Shown piece after piece: positions 48,201 through 57,931 of a stretch of 64,000 nucleotides of DNA; position 1 is the stretch's first letter, and the number at the start of each line of letters is the position of its first letter. The notes beneath the pieces were generated by a model, which saw only the letters and a program-made list of their open reading frames with translations, did not search any database and was not told where the DNA came from. The translations under genes were made by a program, and so were the position numbers. Location of the stretch: contig JAESIW010000020.1 in assembly GCA_016802295.1 (NCBI GenBank), forward strand, positions 5,544,062 through 5,608,061, read 5' to 3'. The DNA is from Brachionus rotundiformis (taxonomy: Eukaryota > Rotifera > Eurotatoria > Ploima > Brachionidae).

Positions 48201-48678
48201 CAAAAAGTCAAACCTCCTCTGTTTACACTTCATCTTGGACCAAATCCTCATCAACACCATTTATCACTCAATCCACGATGACCCATAATAAGGGAAACTC
48301 TACAATTCAAACTAGTGTAGATAGTTCCAGTACTCATGAGTCTATGACTTCAACTAAAATAACTTCGTATACAACTTTTAAAAGTAAACTAATTACTTCA
48401 ATATAATATAATAATTTAAATTAATTTTAGCTAATGAGAAAGAGAATTCAAGATTAAGTGGTGGTATTGTATTTTTGATTATTTTTGTGTTATTTGCAAT
48501 TATTTTTGTTATTGGTATATTTTCAATAGTAATTCTAAAGAAGAAAAGAATTGTCACATCGAGAATACCAATAATAGATAGAATTTTTTTTAAGAACGAA
48601 ATGAATGAAAGCATTTTTTTTAATGATTCTCAGAATGTGACTTTTATAAAAGGATTATCAAATCCAAATTTTAATTAA
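39224..48678 (+). CDS. Giant type I membrane receptor: CTLD, FN2 and SUEL domains
   Basis: Multi-exon gene with about 50-nt introns, mostly phase 1. Exon 1 (39224-39278) is a signal peptide (MKNIVFILIFFCQLGALK). Approximate domain order: CTLD1 39340-39806; CTLD2 39863-40378; CTLD3 40430-41060; FN2-1 41128-41307; CTLD4 41314-41900; CTLD5 41950-42410; half-CTLD6 42472-42675; CTLD7 42676-43172; Cys-rich module 43228-43381; half-CTLD8 43595-43835; CTLD9 43877-44285; CTLD10 44335-44738; CTLD11 44857-45420; FN2-2 45567-45725; CTLD12 45729-46365; SUEL 46424-46805; FN2-3 46855-47038; CTLD13 47205-47650; CTLD14 47690-48110; Ser/Thr stalk; TM; cytosolic tail. CTLDs show WIGL, the paired Cys and WxxxxC. 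The mannose-receptor family also combines FN2 with tandem CTLDs, but there one FN2 precedes 8-10 CTLDs and no SUEL occurs. Likely a pattern-recognition or endocytic receptor (inference). Internal exon ends are approximate. Confidence 0.82.
41128..41307 (+). other. Fibronectin type II domain 1 of the lectin receptor
   Basis: PCVFPFVFESNVYYDC...WCATT..YDTDQKWGFC has the four-Cys FN2 signature. It lies in the same exon as the start of CTLD4, joined in phase 1 to the upstream exon. FN2 modules bind collagen/gelatin in mannose receptors and matrix metalloproteases. Confidence 0.85.
42472..43835 (+). other. Split CTLD with inserted CTLD and Cys-rich module
   Basis: Half-CTLD6 (N-terminal part: GCENGWSYYNSNC...NEFLVSM) runs directly into the start of complete CTLD7 without an intron and lacks the WIGL...C half. 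Half-CTLD8 (SKESVWIGMY...FFCKKK) lacks the N-terminal half. Together the halves would make one domain. Between them lie CTLD7 and a phase 1-1 exon (43228-43381) with NCIHKDQCPNSFYVNNLCG...ECC. That Cys pattern resembles a small module found next to lysozyme or peptidase domains in other invertebrate proteins (from memory). Confidence 0.7.
45567..45725 (+). other. Fibronectin type II domain 2 of the lectin receptor
   Basis: PCVFPFKYKNKYYYEC...WCATTSDYDQDSRWGYC. The following CTLD12 lacks the usual N-terminal C-P-x-G-W pair and starts directly after the FN2. Confidence 0.85.
46424..46805 (+). other. SUEL-type (galactose-binding) lectin domain
   Basis: Two exons encode ACE...ITLSC..NLSIAIIKADFGR, C-DD, then VRELCQEKNSCYLSANASIF and DTCPGVKKQLRVWYQC, the Cys pattern and FGR / CPGxxKxLxVxYxC motifs of sea-urchin egg lectin/latrophilin RBL domains. 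The intron splitting it is in phase 1. Confidence 0.85.
46855..47038 (+). other. Fibronectin type II domain 3 of the lectin receptor
   Basis: PCVFPFKYKNVLHYQC...WCCTTDDCDQDFKWGNC. It has two extra Cys (WCC, DDC) compared with the other two FN2 copies, probably forming an additional disulfide. Confidence 0.8.
48166..48678 (+). other. Mucin-like stalk, transmembrane helix and cytosolic tail of the lectin receptor
   Basis: A Ser/Thr-rich stalk of about 75 residues is followed (last exon, 48431-48678) by the helix GGIVFLIIFVLFAIIFVIGI, a KKKR stop-transfer and a tail of about 46 residues ending SNPNFN. NPxF at the very end resembles NPxY/F sorting signals. Confidence 0.85.
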
Positions 48679-49335
48679 ATTTTTTTATACCATATAAAAA
48701 ATTCAAACTAATAAAATTAAATTTAAGATTTATAATTAATTAAATTTTGTTTTAGAAAATTAGAAAAATAAAGGTCTCAGCAGAATTTAATTTTAAACGA
48801 TCTGCATAATTATACAAAATAAAATACTTCTAAAAACAAACTGACTATTCAGCAATGCCATAAATTTATTCAATTAATCTAAGCCGAAAGTTATTTACCA
48901 AAATGATTCAATGACACAGCAGATTAAAATCGAAAAATAAAACTTCTTAACCAACTTGTTAAGATTTCAATAAGATTTCTTCCTCAAATTTTGAATTAAA
49001 CGATAACATTAAAAATCTTTAATATCCGCATTTTTATTACAAAAGACTATTTAATTGTTATCTAAAATATAAACAACCAAATTTTCTTTTAGTTATTAAT
49101 ATTGAAATATTAATCTCTTTGAAGTATCTATAAAAAACTGTTGAAAAACAATCGGATGTAATTTTTTATAATATAATAAAAAAGATGTAAAAATTATATA
49201 TTGAAAATAACTTATATTCTGTTGAACTTAGCTAGTTTTATATTTCGAAGCCTAAGAATCTCTAAAATTAAAGATTTCTCATAAGTATCAAATATTTAGT
49301 AGTAAAGTAAACTGCAACTCGGTAAAATACCCGAG
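48679..49335. other. AT-rich intergenic region
   Basis: 3' flank of the lectin receptor. No supportable features. Confidence 0.5.
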
Positions 49336-50630
49336 CAGAGCTCTAATGAGCTATAGCAGTCGCTTCTTTTTTCACAATCCAAGAATCTAATTTCGACTTA
49401 AAATTATTCAACGTTTTTGCACTAACTATTTCTTCCGGCAATTGGTTCCATATGTTTACAACTCTATTTGTGAAAAAATGGAAACGCGAGGAGCAGTTTT
49501 TTATCTGTTCACGACGCAGAGTTTTTGAATGTCTTCTTAAATCATATACTTAGCCGCTTTGACCATAGGTTAAATCTTTTCTAAACTCAACTAATTCAAT
49601 TTTGTTATTTAACTTAAACAACTGGATCATATCTTCTCGCAGTCTTCTCGTAGTTAGGTCCGTAAGGCCGAGTTTAATTAAGCGTGTTGAGTAAGTAAGG
49701 TGCTTTAAATTTGGAACTAACTTAGTTGCTCTATGTTGAATTTTTTCTATCATATCGATACCTTTTTTTAGGTAAGGGCACCAAGAGGTTATGGCGTATT
49801 CTAAGTGAGGTCTGACAATCGAAGTGTACAGTAGTTTAACGTTGTTAACATTGGGATATGTTTTATAGCTGTGCAGGTGGGGTTTTTAGGGTATATTAAG
49901 AGAGGTTCTCTTTTGTTGAATACTTTATTGAATCTAAATAAGTAAAAGGAAACGGCCGTCTTAAGCCAATGTAAATAATGTGAATAGTGTCATAGTATTA
50001 GTAATAGAGTTGTACATCAAGATTTTTATAGAGTTTTGGATGAAAAGGAAAGGCTTAGGATAAGCGTCATTGTGATGCTTATCTAGTTGTATATAAGTGT
50101 GAATAAGTTTTTATGGATTATGATGTAAGTTTAGAAAGCATAACTTGCTTTGCTCTTGTGGTTGCTACACCACAGGATATCTAAGCGATTTCTTCAATAT
50201 GCCTAGAATCCCATTAGCTTTAGCTGTGACACATGTTACTTGTGTGTCTCATTTTAGGTCATTTTTGATATATATACCGAGATCTCTTTCGCATACTGAT
50301 TTATTAAGTGGAAATGACTCAATATTGTAATCATGTTTTGAATTATTGCGACCAAAATGAATTTACATTTCTCGACATTAAGCTGAGCAGACCAGTCCCG
50401 TGACCACTTACATATGTTATCAATGTCGAGTTGTAACTTGTAGTTAGAGGAAGAATCTACTATTGGTGTTATAATCTTGTTGTCATCAGCGTACGCTTTC
50501 GAGCTGTTTTGGATACCCTAAAGTAAATCATTTATGTATATGATGAATAAAAAGGGACCGACGACAGAACCTTGAAGAACTCCACTTGAGATTTCAGCCC
50601 AATTAAAAGGTATATATATTTTTCTTGAAC
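49336..50630 (-). mobile_element. CR1-like non-LTR retrotransposon fragment, interrupted
   Basis: Minus-strand translation shows the RT block SSGVLQGSVVGPFLFIIYIN, the catalytic AYADD, NVEKCKFIL, KANGILGILKKS and then, beyond a 305-bp insertion, LLYTSIVRPHLEYA, IEKIQHRATKLVPNL and RRLREDMIQLFKL. Stops (for example right after NDLL) and frameshifts make it dead. Its 3' end (GAAGCGACTGCTAtAGC, then a GCAGTTTACTTTACTACTA-like tail) matches the 27-kb element, so they are the same family but this copy is older. Confidence 0.85.
49870..50174 (-). mobile_element. Solo-LTR-like insertion within the retroelement
   Basis: It interrupts the post-RT reading frame between KKSLRY and the TYPNVNN segment. 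On the minus strand it starts TGTGGTGTAGC and ends CCTGCACA (TG...CA). It contains TCTATAAAAATC (TATA-like) and downstream TTCAATAAAG (poly(A) signal), the order expected in an LTR. No internal retroviral-type genes are present, hence 'solo'. A clean target duplication is not visible, so confidence is moderate. Confidence 0.5.
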
Positions 50631-51282
50631 GACTTGAATACAGTGAGCCTTAGAAAAATAAACATTTTTTGGAGACGAACAAAACGATTTTATATATAAC
50701 AAAATATTGATATAAAATTACTAAAACTTCTTAAAAAATCATAAACTCCAAAAATAAAGAGTTTACTTAAATTTCAGGAATTATTTAATTTAATTTTTCT
50801 ACGAAAAATCTTATAGTTTACGATAAATATTTATTTAATTAATGTTTTATTTAAAAAATTAAATTATCAGATTTTTATTCATTTGAGTTTTATCTTAAAG
50901 AATTTTTTGGTTAAATAAAGTTTTGTCAAATTTTTTAAATTTTAAGTAGAAAAACCATATACATCTATTAATATAATTATAATTATTAAATTATATATAT
51001 GATCAAATTAAAGGAGAAAAATCAAAAAAAGTAAAGCAACGCCGCGCCTTCCTAATTTTAGATAATTAGTGTGTACATACCACCTATACATACCATATTC
51101 TAATTAAATACTTTTGTAAGGTTTTATTTGCAAATAAGATTGATAAAGAAAACTAATTATAAATTTTCATAATTTTCCTAAAAGGAATTTTTTGACGACT
51201 CATTTTAATGCCTAATTACTAAACTTAAACTAACTTAATTATTTTTTTTTAATTAAATGAAAAAATTAGAATCAGTTATAGA
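50631..51282. other. AT-rich intergenic region
   Basis: 5' flank of the right helical-protein copy. Nothing else supportable. Confidence 0.5.
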
Positions 51283-54200
51283 ATGAGTTTGAGTCAAGAC
51301 ATAAACATGGTTGATTCTGAATTGGAAATAGCCAAAAACGAAAACGAAACAAACGACACAGCCGAGTCGAAAAAAACCATTCTCAACATCAGCACTTTGT
51401 TGGAGTATTTTCGCAAGATGAACGACTTTCTTGACCAAGAAGAAGAATTTGACCGCGATTTGAGAAAAATTCGCACCATCATATTTAAGCATTCGATATT
51501 GAACAAAAAACTGGTGCCTTTTTACAAATTTATGCTAAGCCGCATAAACAGCGACAACCAACTGGACATATTTGTCAAAAATCCGGGACGTTTGCTCGAA
51601 AATCACAAAGAGCTCATTTCCAATCTTAAACTAATCAAAACATTCAACGAGTTGCTCAGACTTCTGGTCGATTTGACCTCGCCAAGCGAATTTCTTTACC
51701 TAAACCACAACTTCATATTCATTATTTTGAATAGGTTTGATTTGATATTGAGACACATAGCCAAAAGTCTTGACACTCCGGACTTTTTGGGCGAAATAAA
51801 TGACGCTGATGAATCTAACATCGATTTGGAAGCGTTGATTGACGCCAATTTAATCTCATTCAAAGAGAGTTTAATTGAGTCTGATTTATTTGCACAAATT
51901 GGCCAATCCTTTACCAACTTGATAGACTACTATCAGTCGATAAGCTCGACTTTCGGACTCGCCATCGATCAGCTCGTCCTCTTCTGGCTCGCTTCAACAG
52001 CCCCTCACTAGCCAAACAAGAAGCCAAATGCAAATAATGCAAAGAAAACTGTCCAAATTGGCCAAAAAATTTTCCAAATCGGACTCTTTTTCAAACATGG
52101 TCGAGCAAATGGTTCGCCTTCTTGGCAAGCCAGTTGATCTCTATGTCTATTTTGATCTATCTTACTTTTTGTGGCTGGTCAAATTTTTGGTACAAAATTT
52201 TATCCTCAAAGATTTAAAAGAGTTGAATGAAGAAAGTGCTGCCCAAAGTGAAGAGGAAAAGAATATCAAGAAAACTCTGATTAATTATGATTTGTTTGCT
52301 TATTTGATTTATCTGATATTGGAAAGCTTTGAACAATTGATTTTTGACTCTAATTTTAAAAATATGAATTTGCTCCGCTTATTTAAATTGAAAAATATTG
52401 GCAAAATGACCGATGAGACAGGCCAGGAACAGTTTAAAAAAGTGACCAATACAAATTCGTTGAAAATATTGTGCTTGGGCATTGGATGTCTGCATGAACT
52501 GCTGGACTTTGTCAACTATTACTTGGAGCTTCTAAATTCATACAGACTTCTGAACTCGTCACGTGACCAAGAGGAAATTGCCGAATTTTGCATTTTTCTC
52601 AATGAATTGCTCCATTTTGACGAGCTCAAGCAGCTATTTCCTCTGTTGATGCGCTTCTACTGCTACAATGAGCACGTCTACTCAAACTCGTTGATCAAGT
52701 GTATTTTCTTGACCAACCATTTGTACCTTAACACATTGAAGCGCTGCTATGAGCTCATACGCAGCATTCGCTCACGCGAGTTCGACAGAGACTCCGAATT
52801 GGTCAACAGTGACACAAATGCCACAAAAAACTCCTCAACTATTGCTTCAACCAATCTTTCATTAAGAAGCCTGAGCTTGAATGAAATTTACTCCATGTAC
52901 GCCAACACACACACTTCATACATCCTAAAGCATGTTCTCACCCAATTTGTCCAAAACGATCCAAGTCTGAACAGATGTGTGATTGATTTGCTTGACTCGT
53001 TGATGTGCGAGACAAACAAACATGAGTACTTGTTTCACATGAATTTTGCACTTGCTTTGGCCAACATTGCCACTCTGGACAACTATCGTTTGCTAGATCA
53101 GCGAACAAAAGATTTGGTATCCAACATGCTATGTGGCATCAAGAGATTGTGCAAGAAAAGACCATATTTTGCCAACAAAATTCTATTCAACATTAATTGT
53201 GGAGCTGATAAATTGATCGATGAAGAATTTGGCCAAGTGAAAAAGCGTGCCAAAATTGACAACAATAGCGGAACTGATCCATTCATGGACTCGGACTCTT
53301 TTTCAGGTTCAAAAATGTCCAGCTGTTCGTCATCATGGTCATCTCTCCAGTCCACTTCCACATCTTCGCCCTCGGACTCATCACCCAACTCCAAAATACC
53401 AAAAATGAAATCAATTGATTCCGATACTGAAAGCATAGATCACTTTGACACAATTCACTCATCGCCCAAGACAAACTTGACCAAAGAGCTTAGAGTAATC
53501 ATTGAAAATGAGTTTCTATTTTGTCTAAGATCATTAGACGCGTTCAAAAAGAGCAACCATTCTCATTCACCCAAACAGAGCGATTCAACCAAATTGAGCA
53601 ACTTTATAATCAAGAATGATCACTTGTACAGAATTTTTATCTACTTGGTAGATTTGTTCGAGTCTGTATCACCAAACTTGTCCAATGATGCAAAAATAAA
53701 TTCTTGGCAAATTTACAATTGTTTGTTGAGCATGAAATTTTCAATGAATGACAAGCTAAGTTACCTAAATGAATTGAACAATTCAGATTTGGCTGGTTCA
53801 CATTTTTCTCTTGGTTTAAATTTAAGCTTTGGTTCGTACAAGAACGATTTTTTCAAGAGTAATGAATGCATTAACTTGCGTCAAGCCTGTAGCACTGATG
53901 AATTCCGCATCAATCTAAAAGAAGCCTATGTCAAGTATTTAATAGACAAGCTGAGCATCAAATCCAAAAGGACCCGCAATGCCATCTTCTGGGTCTTTTC
54001 CATGCTCAAAAATTTGAAGGTTTTCTTAGCCAAAAAGTCTCTTCACCTGAGCAAAAATGCCAATGAAATGAACCAGTTCACATTGGCCACAAATATACTT
54101 AGCTCCCTCCAGTATCCCAAGTTGAACTCGTCCTCCATTTTCCAAATGAAGTTGATCAATTTTTATCATGCCTACAATCTTGGCTTGCCTCTGGTACCAT

Positions 54201-54376
54201 TCACGTATGAACTGCAGCAAGTCTTTCACTCTGCTGATTTCTCTCATTTGTTGGACATATTCGGAATAATCAGAAGCAACCGTGGATTTCCATTCATTCC
54301 AAATGACTGGCTTGACTCCAACAAAGTAAAGCTAAATGAGTGTTTAAGTTTGATGGAAAAATGCTTATGCATTTGA
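51283..54376 (+). pseudogene. Second copy of the large helical protein, frameshifted by an internal deletion
   Basis: Paralogue of the gene at 31955-35353, also intronless. The 5' ORF (51283-52011) encodes about 225 homologous residues and then runs out of frame. The 3' ORF continues in another frame to 54376 with the conserved ending GFPFIPNDWLD...EKCLCI. At 51953/51954, 341 nt present in the sister copy (its 34381-34721) are absent. The flanking text (GATAAGCTCGACTTT then CGGACTCGCCATCG) joins without any splice site. 341 is not a multiple of three, so the frame shifts. Outside the middle the two proteins have diverged widely but conservatively, so this copy was under selection for a long time and broke recently. 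A 782-residue N-terminally truncated product from 52028 is conceivable. Confidence 0.75.
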
Positions 54377-55030
54377 GCTTAATTTACTTAAATACTGTTT
54401 TAGTTAATAGTTGAACCAGTAAGTTAATTTTGAGACAAGATATTTTAGTTTCTTGCAGCCCTTAATATACTTTAATTAATTGGACCTTTAAAGCAAAGTG
54501 TAAATAGAAAAAAATCTTTAAAATTCACTTTTAGACTGATTATTTAAATATTTTTATTTTATTTTATATTCCAAATTTTAAAGTTTGTAATTTTAAGAGA
54601 AATTAGTAAAATTAAGGTCGAATAAAAAAATAAACTTATAAATTTTTAATTTTTGGGAGAAAGTACCATACCATTAACAATAAAAATTAAATAATAAATA
54701 TTCAATGCCACTATTTGACTAAAGGTCAATACAATTTAAATTTTACACTAAGTTTAGTTAAGATTTAAATTTTTAGTTAAATAATTTTGCATATTCTAAA
54801 GTGTTGTTTATTGTTGGTCTGTCCGGTAATTTTTTTTGAACAAATGTAATGTTTAAATTAAGTGATGAAAAAAAAATCATTCAAATTTTTTTCTAATTTG
54901 GTGTATTTTGAAATTTAATAAAATGTTTAAACCAATTTTCAATTTATTTACACTAAAGTGCTCCTAATAAAGCATTTGATAGTTTTTTTTATAATTCTCA
55001 GAAATTAAGCTCTTTATTTAGCTGGATAGA
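54377..55030. other. AT-rich intergenic region
   Basis: 3' flank of the broken paralogue and promoter region of NF-YB. No supportable features. Confidence 0.5.
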
Positions 55031-55573
55031 ATGATGAATCCAAACGACTGCAATGGAGGAGATGTCGATTCCCAAGATGTTTTGGCAGCTAGTGTTTTGA
55101 ATGGTGCGACCCATCATCCTATCGGAGAGGATAGCGGAAATGAATTGTACGCAGCTTTGGGCCATGAAGTGCATTTAACACATCAAAATGGGACACATGG
55201 AAGCGATGATGAGGAGCTGCCACATGTCTTAAGAGAGCAAGATCGTTTTTTGCCAATTGCAAATGTGGCCAAATTGATGAAAAAAGCTATTCCCGAAAGA
55301 GGAAAAATAGCCAAAGATGCCAAAGAATGTGTTCAAGAATGTGTTAGTGAGTTCATTTCGTTTATTACCAGCGAAGCAGCTGAACGCTGTTCTCTGGAAA
55401 AAAGAAAGACTATAAATGGAGAAGATATCTTATTTGCTATGTCAACGCTTGGTTTCGATAATTATGTGGAACCACTGAAACTTTACTTGCAAAAATATCG
55501 CGAATCTGTCAAGTGCGATACTGGTCGCATGGCACAGAATCAAGAATATGATCATAATCAAATAATTCAATAA
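55031..55573 (+). CDS. NFYB: NF-YB, CCAAT-binding histone-fold subunit
   Basis: Intronless, 180 residues. NF-YB dimerises with NF-YC and, with NF-YA, binds CCAAT boxes in nuclear promoters. The histone-fold core (about residues 68-160) is almost invariant across animals: REQDRFLPIANVAKLMKKAI, GKIAKDAKECVQECVSEFIS, FITSEAAERC, KRKTINGEDILFAMSTLGFD and YVEPLKLYLQKYRE are all present. The N-terminal 67 residues are polar and species-specific. The C-terminal tail after the fold is only about 20 residues, shorter than in vertebrates. The tandem ATGATG at the start makes the exact initiator ambiguous by one codon. AATAAA follows near 55638. Confidence 0.96.
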   Translation: MMNPNDCNGGDVDSQDVLAASVLNGATHHPIGEDSGNELYAALGHEVHLTHQNGTHGSDDEELPHVLREQDRFLPIANVAKLMKKAIPERGKIAKDAKECVQECVSEFISFITSEAAERCSLEKRKTINGEDILFAMSTLGFDNYVEPLKLYLQKYRESVKCDTGRMAQNQEYDHNQIIQ

Positions 55574-55952
55574 TGTAAATTCAATTAATCAATGTCATTA
55601 GGTCTAGCCTTCTTTGTTTATTTTGTATATTCTTTTTAAATAAACTTAAAAGAATTAAGTGATGATTCTATATTTTGGTTTATATTTTTTAATAGAAAAT
55701 TAATAGAAAATAAAGATTTAAATAATTAAAGCTAAATTTATTACTAATTTAAAATTTTATAATTTTTGTGCAAAATTCATGCATACTTTATACGATCTTG
55801 ATTCTATCTTTTACGGAAGACAAAACCAGTGTAGATACTTAGCTATTATATAAAATTTAAGTGTGTAGCAACAACTCATCAAATTATATAACAAGTGTTT
55901 GAAGCAGACTTTTTTTATATTAAGTAACAGAAAATTACGAAACAACCAAAAC
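55574..55952. other. Short intergenic region
   Basis: NF-YB 3' flank with an AATAAA near 55638, then the presumed promoter of the DUF2237 gene. Nothing else supportable. Confidence 0.5.
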
Positions 55953-56429
55953 ATGAATTATAAATTTTTGTGTTTTTTAATTTCGTTCTTTATTGCCAAT
56001 GGCCATTGCAAGAACCAAAAGAACGTCAACAATGGTAAAGTTTATACTTTTCTTCTTAAAAAGCCACTTTTAAATTGAAATTCGAAAGAACCCCTTGAAA
56101 TATGCAGCATTTCTCCAATGACTGGTTTTACACGAACTGGAAAGTGTGAAACAAACTATTGGGATCAAGGCACACATTTAATCTGTGCCAAAGTAAATGA
56201 TAAATTCTTGGAATATACCAAGTCGAAAGGAAATGATTTAAGTACACCAAGATCCTGGTTTCCAGGTTTAAAAAATGGAGACAATTGGTGTTTATGTGTT
56301 TTCAGGTGGGTTCAAGCTTACAAAGATGGTGTAGCTCCACTAGTCGTTTTGAACGCTACCAATAAAGAGACTCTAAGTTATCTTAAAAGATTCGGTTTGA
56401 GCTTAAACGATATAAAAAATATAAATTAA
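55953..56429 (+). CDS. DUF2237-family protein with an N-terminal signal peptide (2 exons, 140 aa)
   Basis: Exons 55953-56034 and 56089-56429 join in phase 1. Exon 2 carries the family hallmark series: PLEICSISPMTGFTRTGKC, D.GTHLICAKVNDKFLEYTK, GNDLSTPRSWFPGLKNGDNW, CLCVFRWVQAYKDGVAP and L.ATNKETLSYLKRFGL. The biochemical role of the family is not established. Exon 1 encodes a short hydrophobic leader (MNYKFLCFLISFFIANGHC), so the animal protein is predicted secreted or lumenal. Bacterial relatives I know of start at the domain itself. Four Cys are conserved. Function not assigned. Confidence 0.85.
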
Positions 56430-56551
56430 TTAATATAACGAATTAGCTCTTTGCCTAAACCAAAGACAACTTTTATTTTTATTATTTTGTTTTGAATGTA
56501 GTTAAAATAAAATTTTTATTAGATTATTTTTTGTGAGATCAAAAAAAAATC

Positions 56552-56622
56552 TCCGTGACGGGGAATTGAACCCCGGTCTCCCGCGTGACAGGCGGGGATA
56601 CTCACCACTATACTATCACGGA
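56552..56622 (-). tRNA. tRNA-Asp (GTC)
   Basis: Minus-strand cloverleaf: acceptor TCCGTGA pairs with TCACGGA, A box TAGTATAGTGGTGAGTA, anticodon loop CCTGTCACG with anticodon GTC, and T arm GGGGTTCAATTCCCC. No intron. A run of nine T follows (pol III terminator, 56541-56549 as A on the plus strand). It is close to the eukaryotic tRNA-Asp consensus. Confidence 0.96.
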
Positions 56623-57931
56623 TTACATTTTAAGTTAATTACCAATACTGTTTTGTATTTTAAAACACCTTTAATAATCAATATGGTAAATTTAGGGATG
56701 CAAAGCACTGGTTTGTAAATTAAGTTTGTAAATAAACCTAGACATTGATTAATTTTTACTGAATTTTTAAAATTTTATCCATGTTTAAAAACAAAACTGC
56801 AAATCTTAAGTTATTTATTTTATATGTATTTTAGAAGTTTTTTATAATTATCTAATTTATTCATTTATTTATCAAAGTAAAAAGATTAAACCAAAGTTTA
56901 AAAATGTGTTGGTGTAGTAAAAAATTCGAGGAATATTGTTTGATTAATTGAAAAATATTATACATAGTGTTTAAAGCCTTAATTTTAGCTATTTTTTTTT
57001 CATTCAAAAGCTAATCTGAGGTCATTTTTATTATTCAATATTTCATTAAACGCCTTTTAGGCGATGTAAAGTTAGAAATATATTTGGCTTTTAGAAAATT
57101 TGTTCCATTTTTTGGAATCAATATCCCCTTAACCTATATTTATTACTTATTTTAATAAAAATTACTCCAAAATTATAAATTAATGCTACTAAGCGTAATT
57201 TGGCCTGAATTACCTTAACATAACTTCAGAGGAAAAGGAATTAAAACAAAGATACAGTGTGAATAAATTTTTATAAAATGTTATCTAAAATCTGTTTTGT
57301 AAAAACTTGTCCATTTAAATCGTCTCAGCCCTTAATTATTGTCAGGCGTTATCATTCTTTAAAGATGATAATACAATAGTTAAATCAAAATATTCTAAAT
57401 TAAATTTATAGATTTATTTATTTACTTCAATGAACTCCTTAAAGACGATGTAAAAAATTTTAAGACACAAAATTTAATTAGGTTAATTTCATATCGTAAC
57501 AAATATAAAAAAGTAAAAAAGTAGTTTTATTTCTTGTTAACTAGTGGTTACAAATAAAAAATCGTTCCTGCCAAATATTTTTTCATTTAGCCTAATTCAA
57601 TTATAATACACTATATAGGATGAATTCTATCATTATAATGAAAAAACTAGTAGATAAAAAGAAAATATATAATTTTATTTTCATCAATTTTTAAATCTTT
57701 TATTTACAAAATTTTAAAATAAAAAGAAAAATAAACAAAAATTTACTTGAAATGACATAATGAAAAGAGGTTTGTTTGTTTTTTATTTATGAATGAAAAA
57801 GAGAATATTTAAATCCTCAAGAATACATATTTATGATGCCCAATTACTTTCCGATAACTACAAACTAAGCATGTGTCCGGCCCCCCGATAATATAAAGAT
57901 TGAACTCCGAGAACAACAAACGAGGAACAAA
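56623..57931. other. AT-rich intergenic region
   Basis: 5' flank of the tRNA (which has an internal promoter) and 3' flank of the PHF10-like gene. Nothing else supportable. Confidence 0.5.

Noticed and set aside
56533..56718. 61-codon plus-strand ORF over the tRNA
   Set aside because: It covers tRNA-Asp on the opposite strand, which fully explains the sequence.
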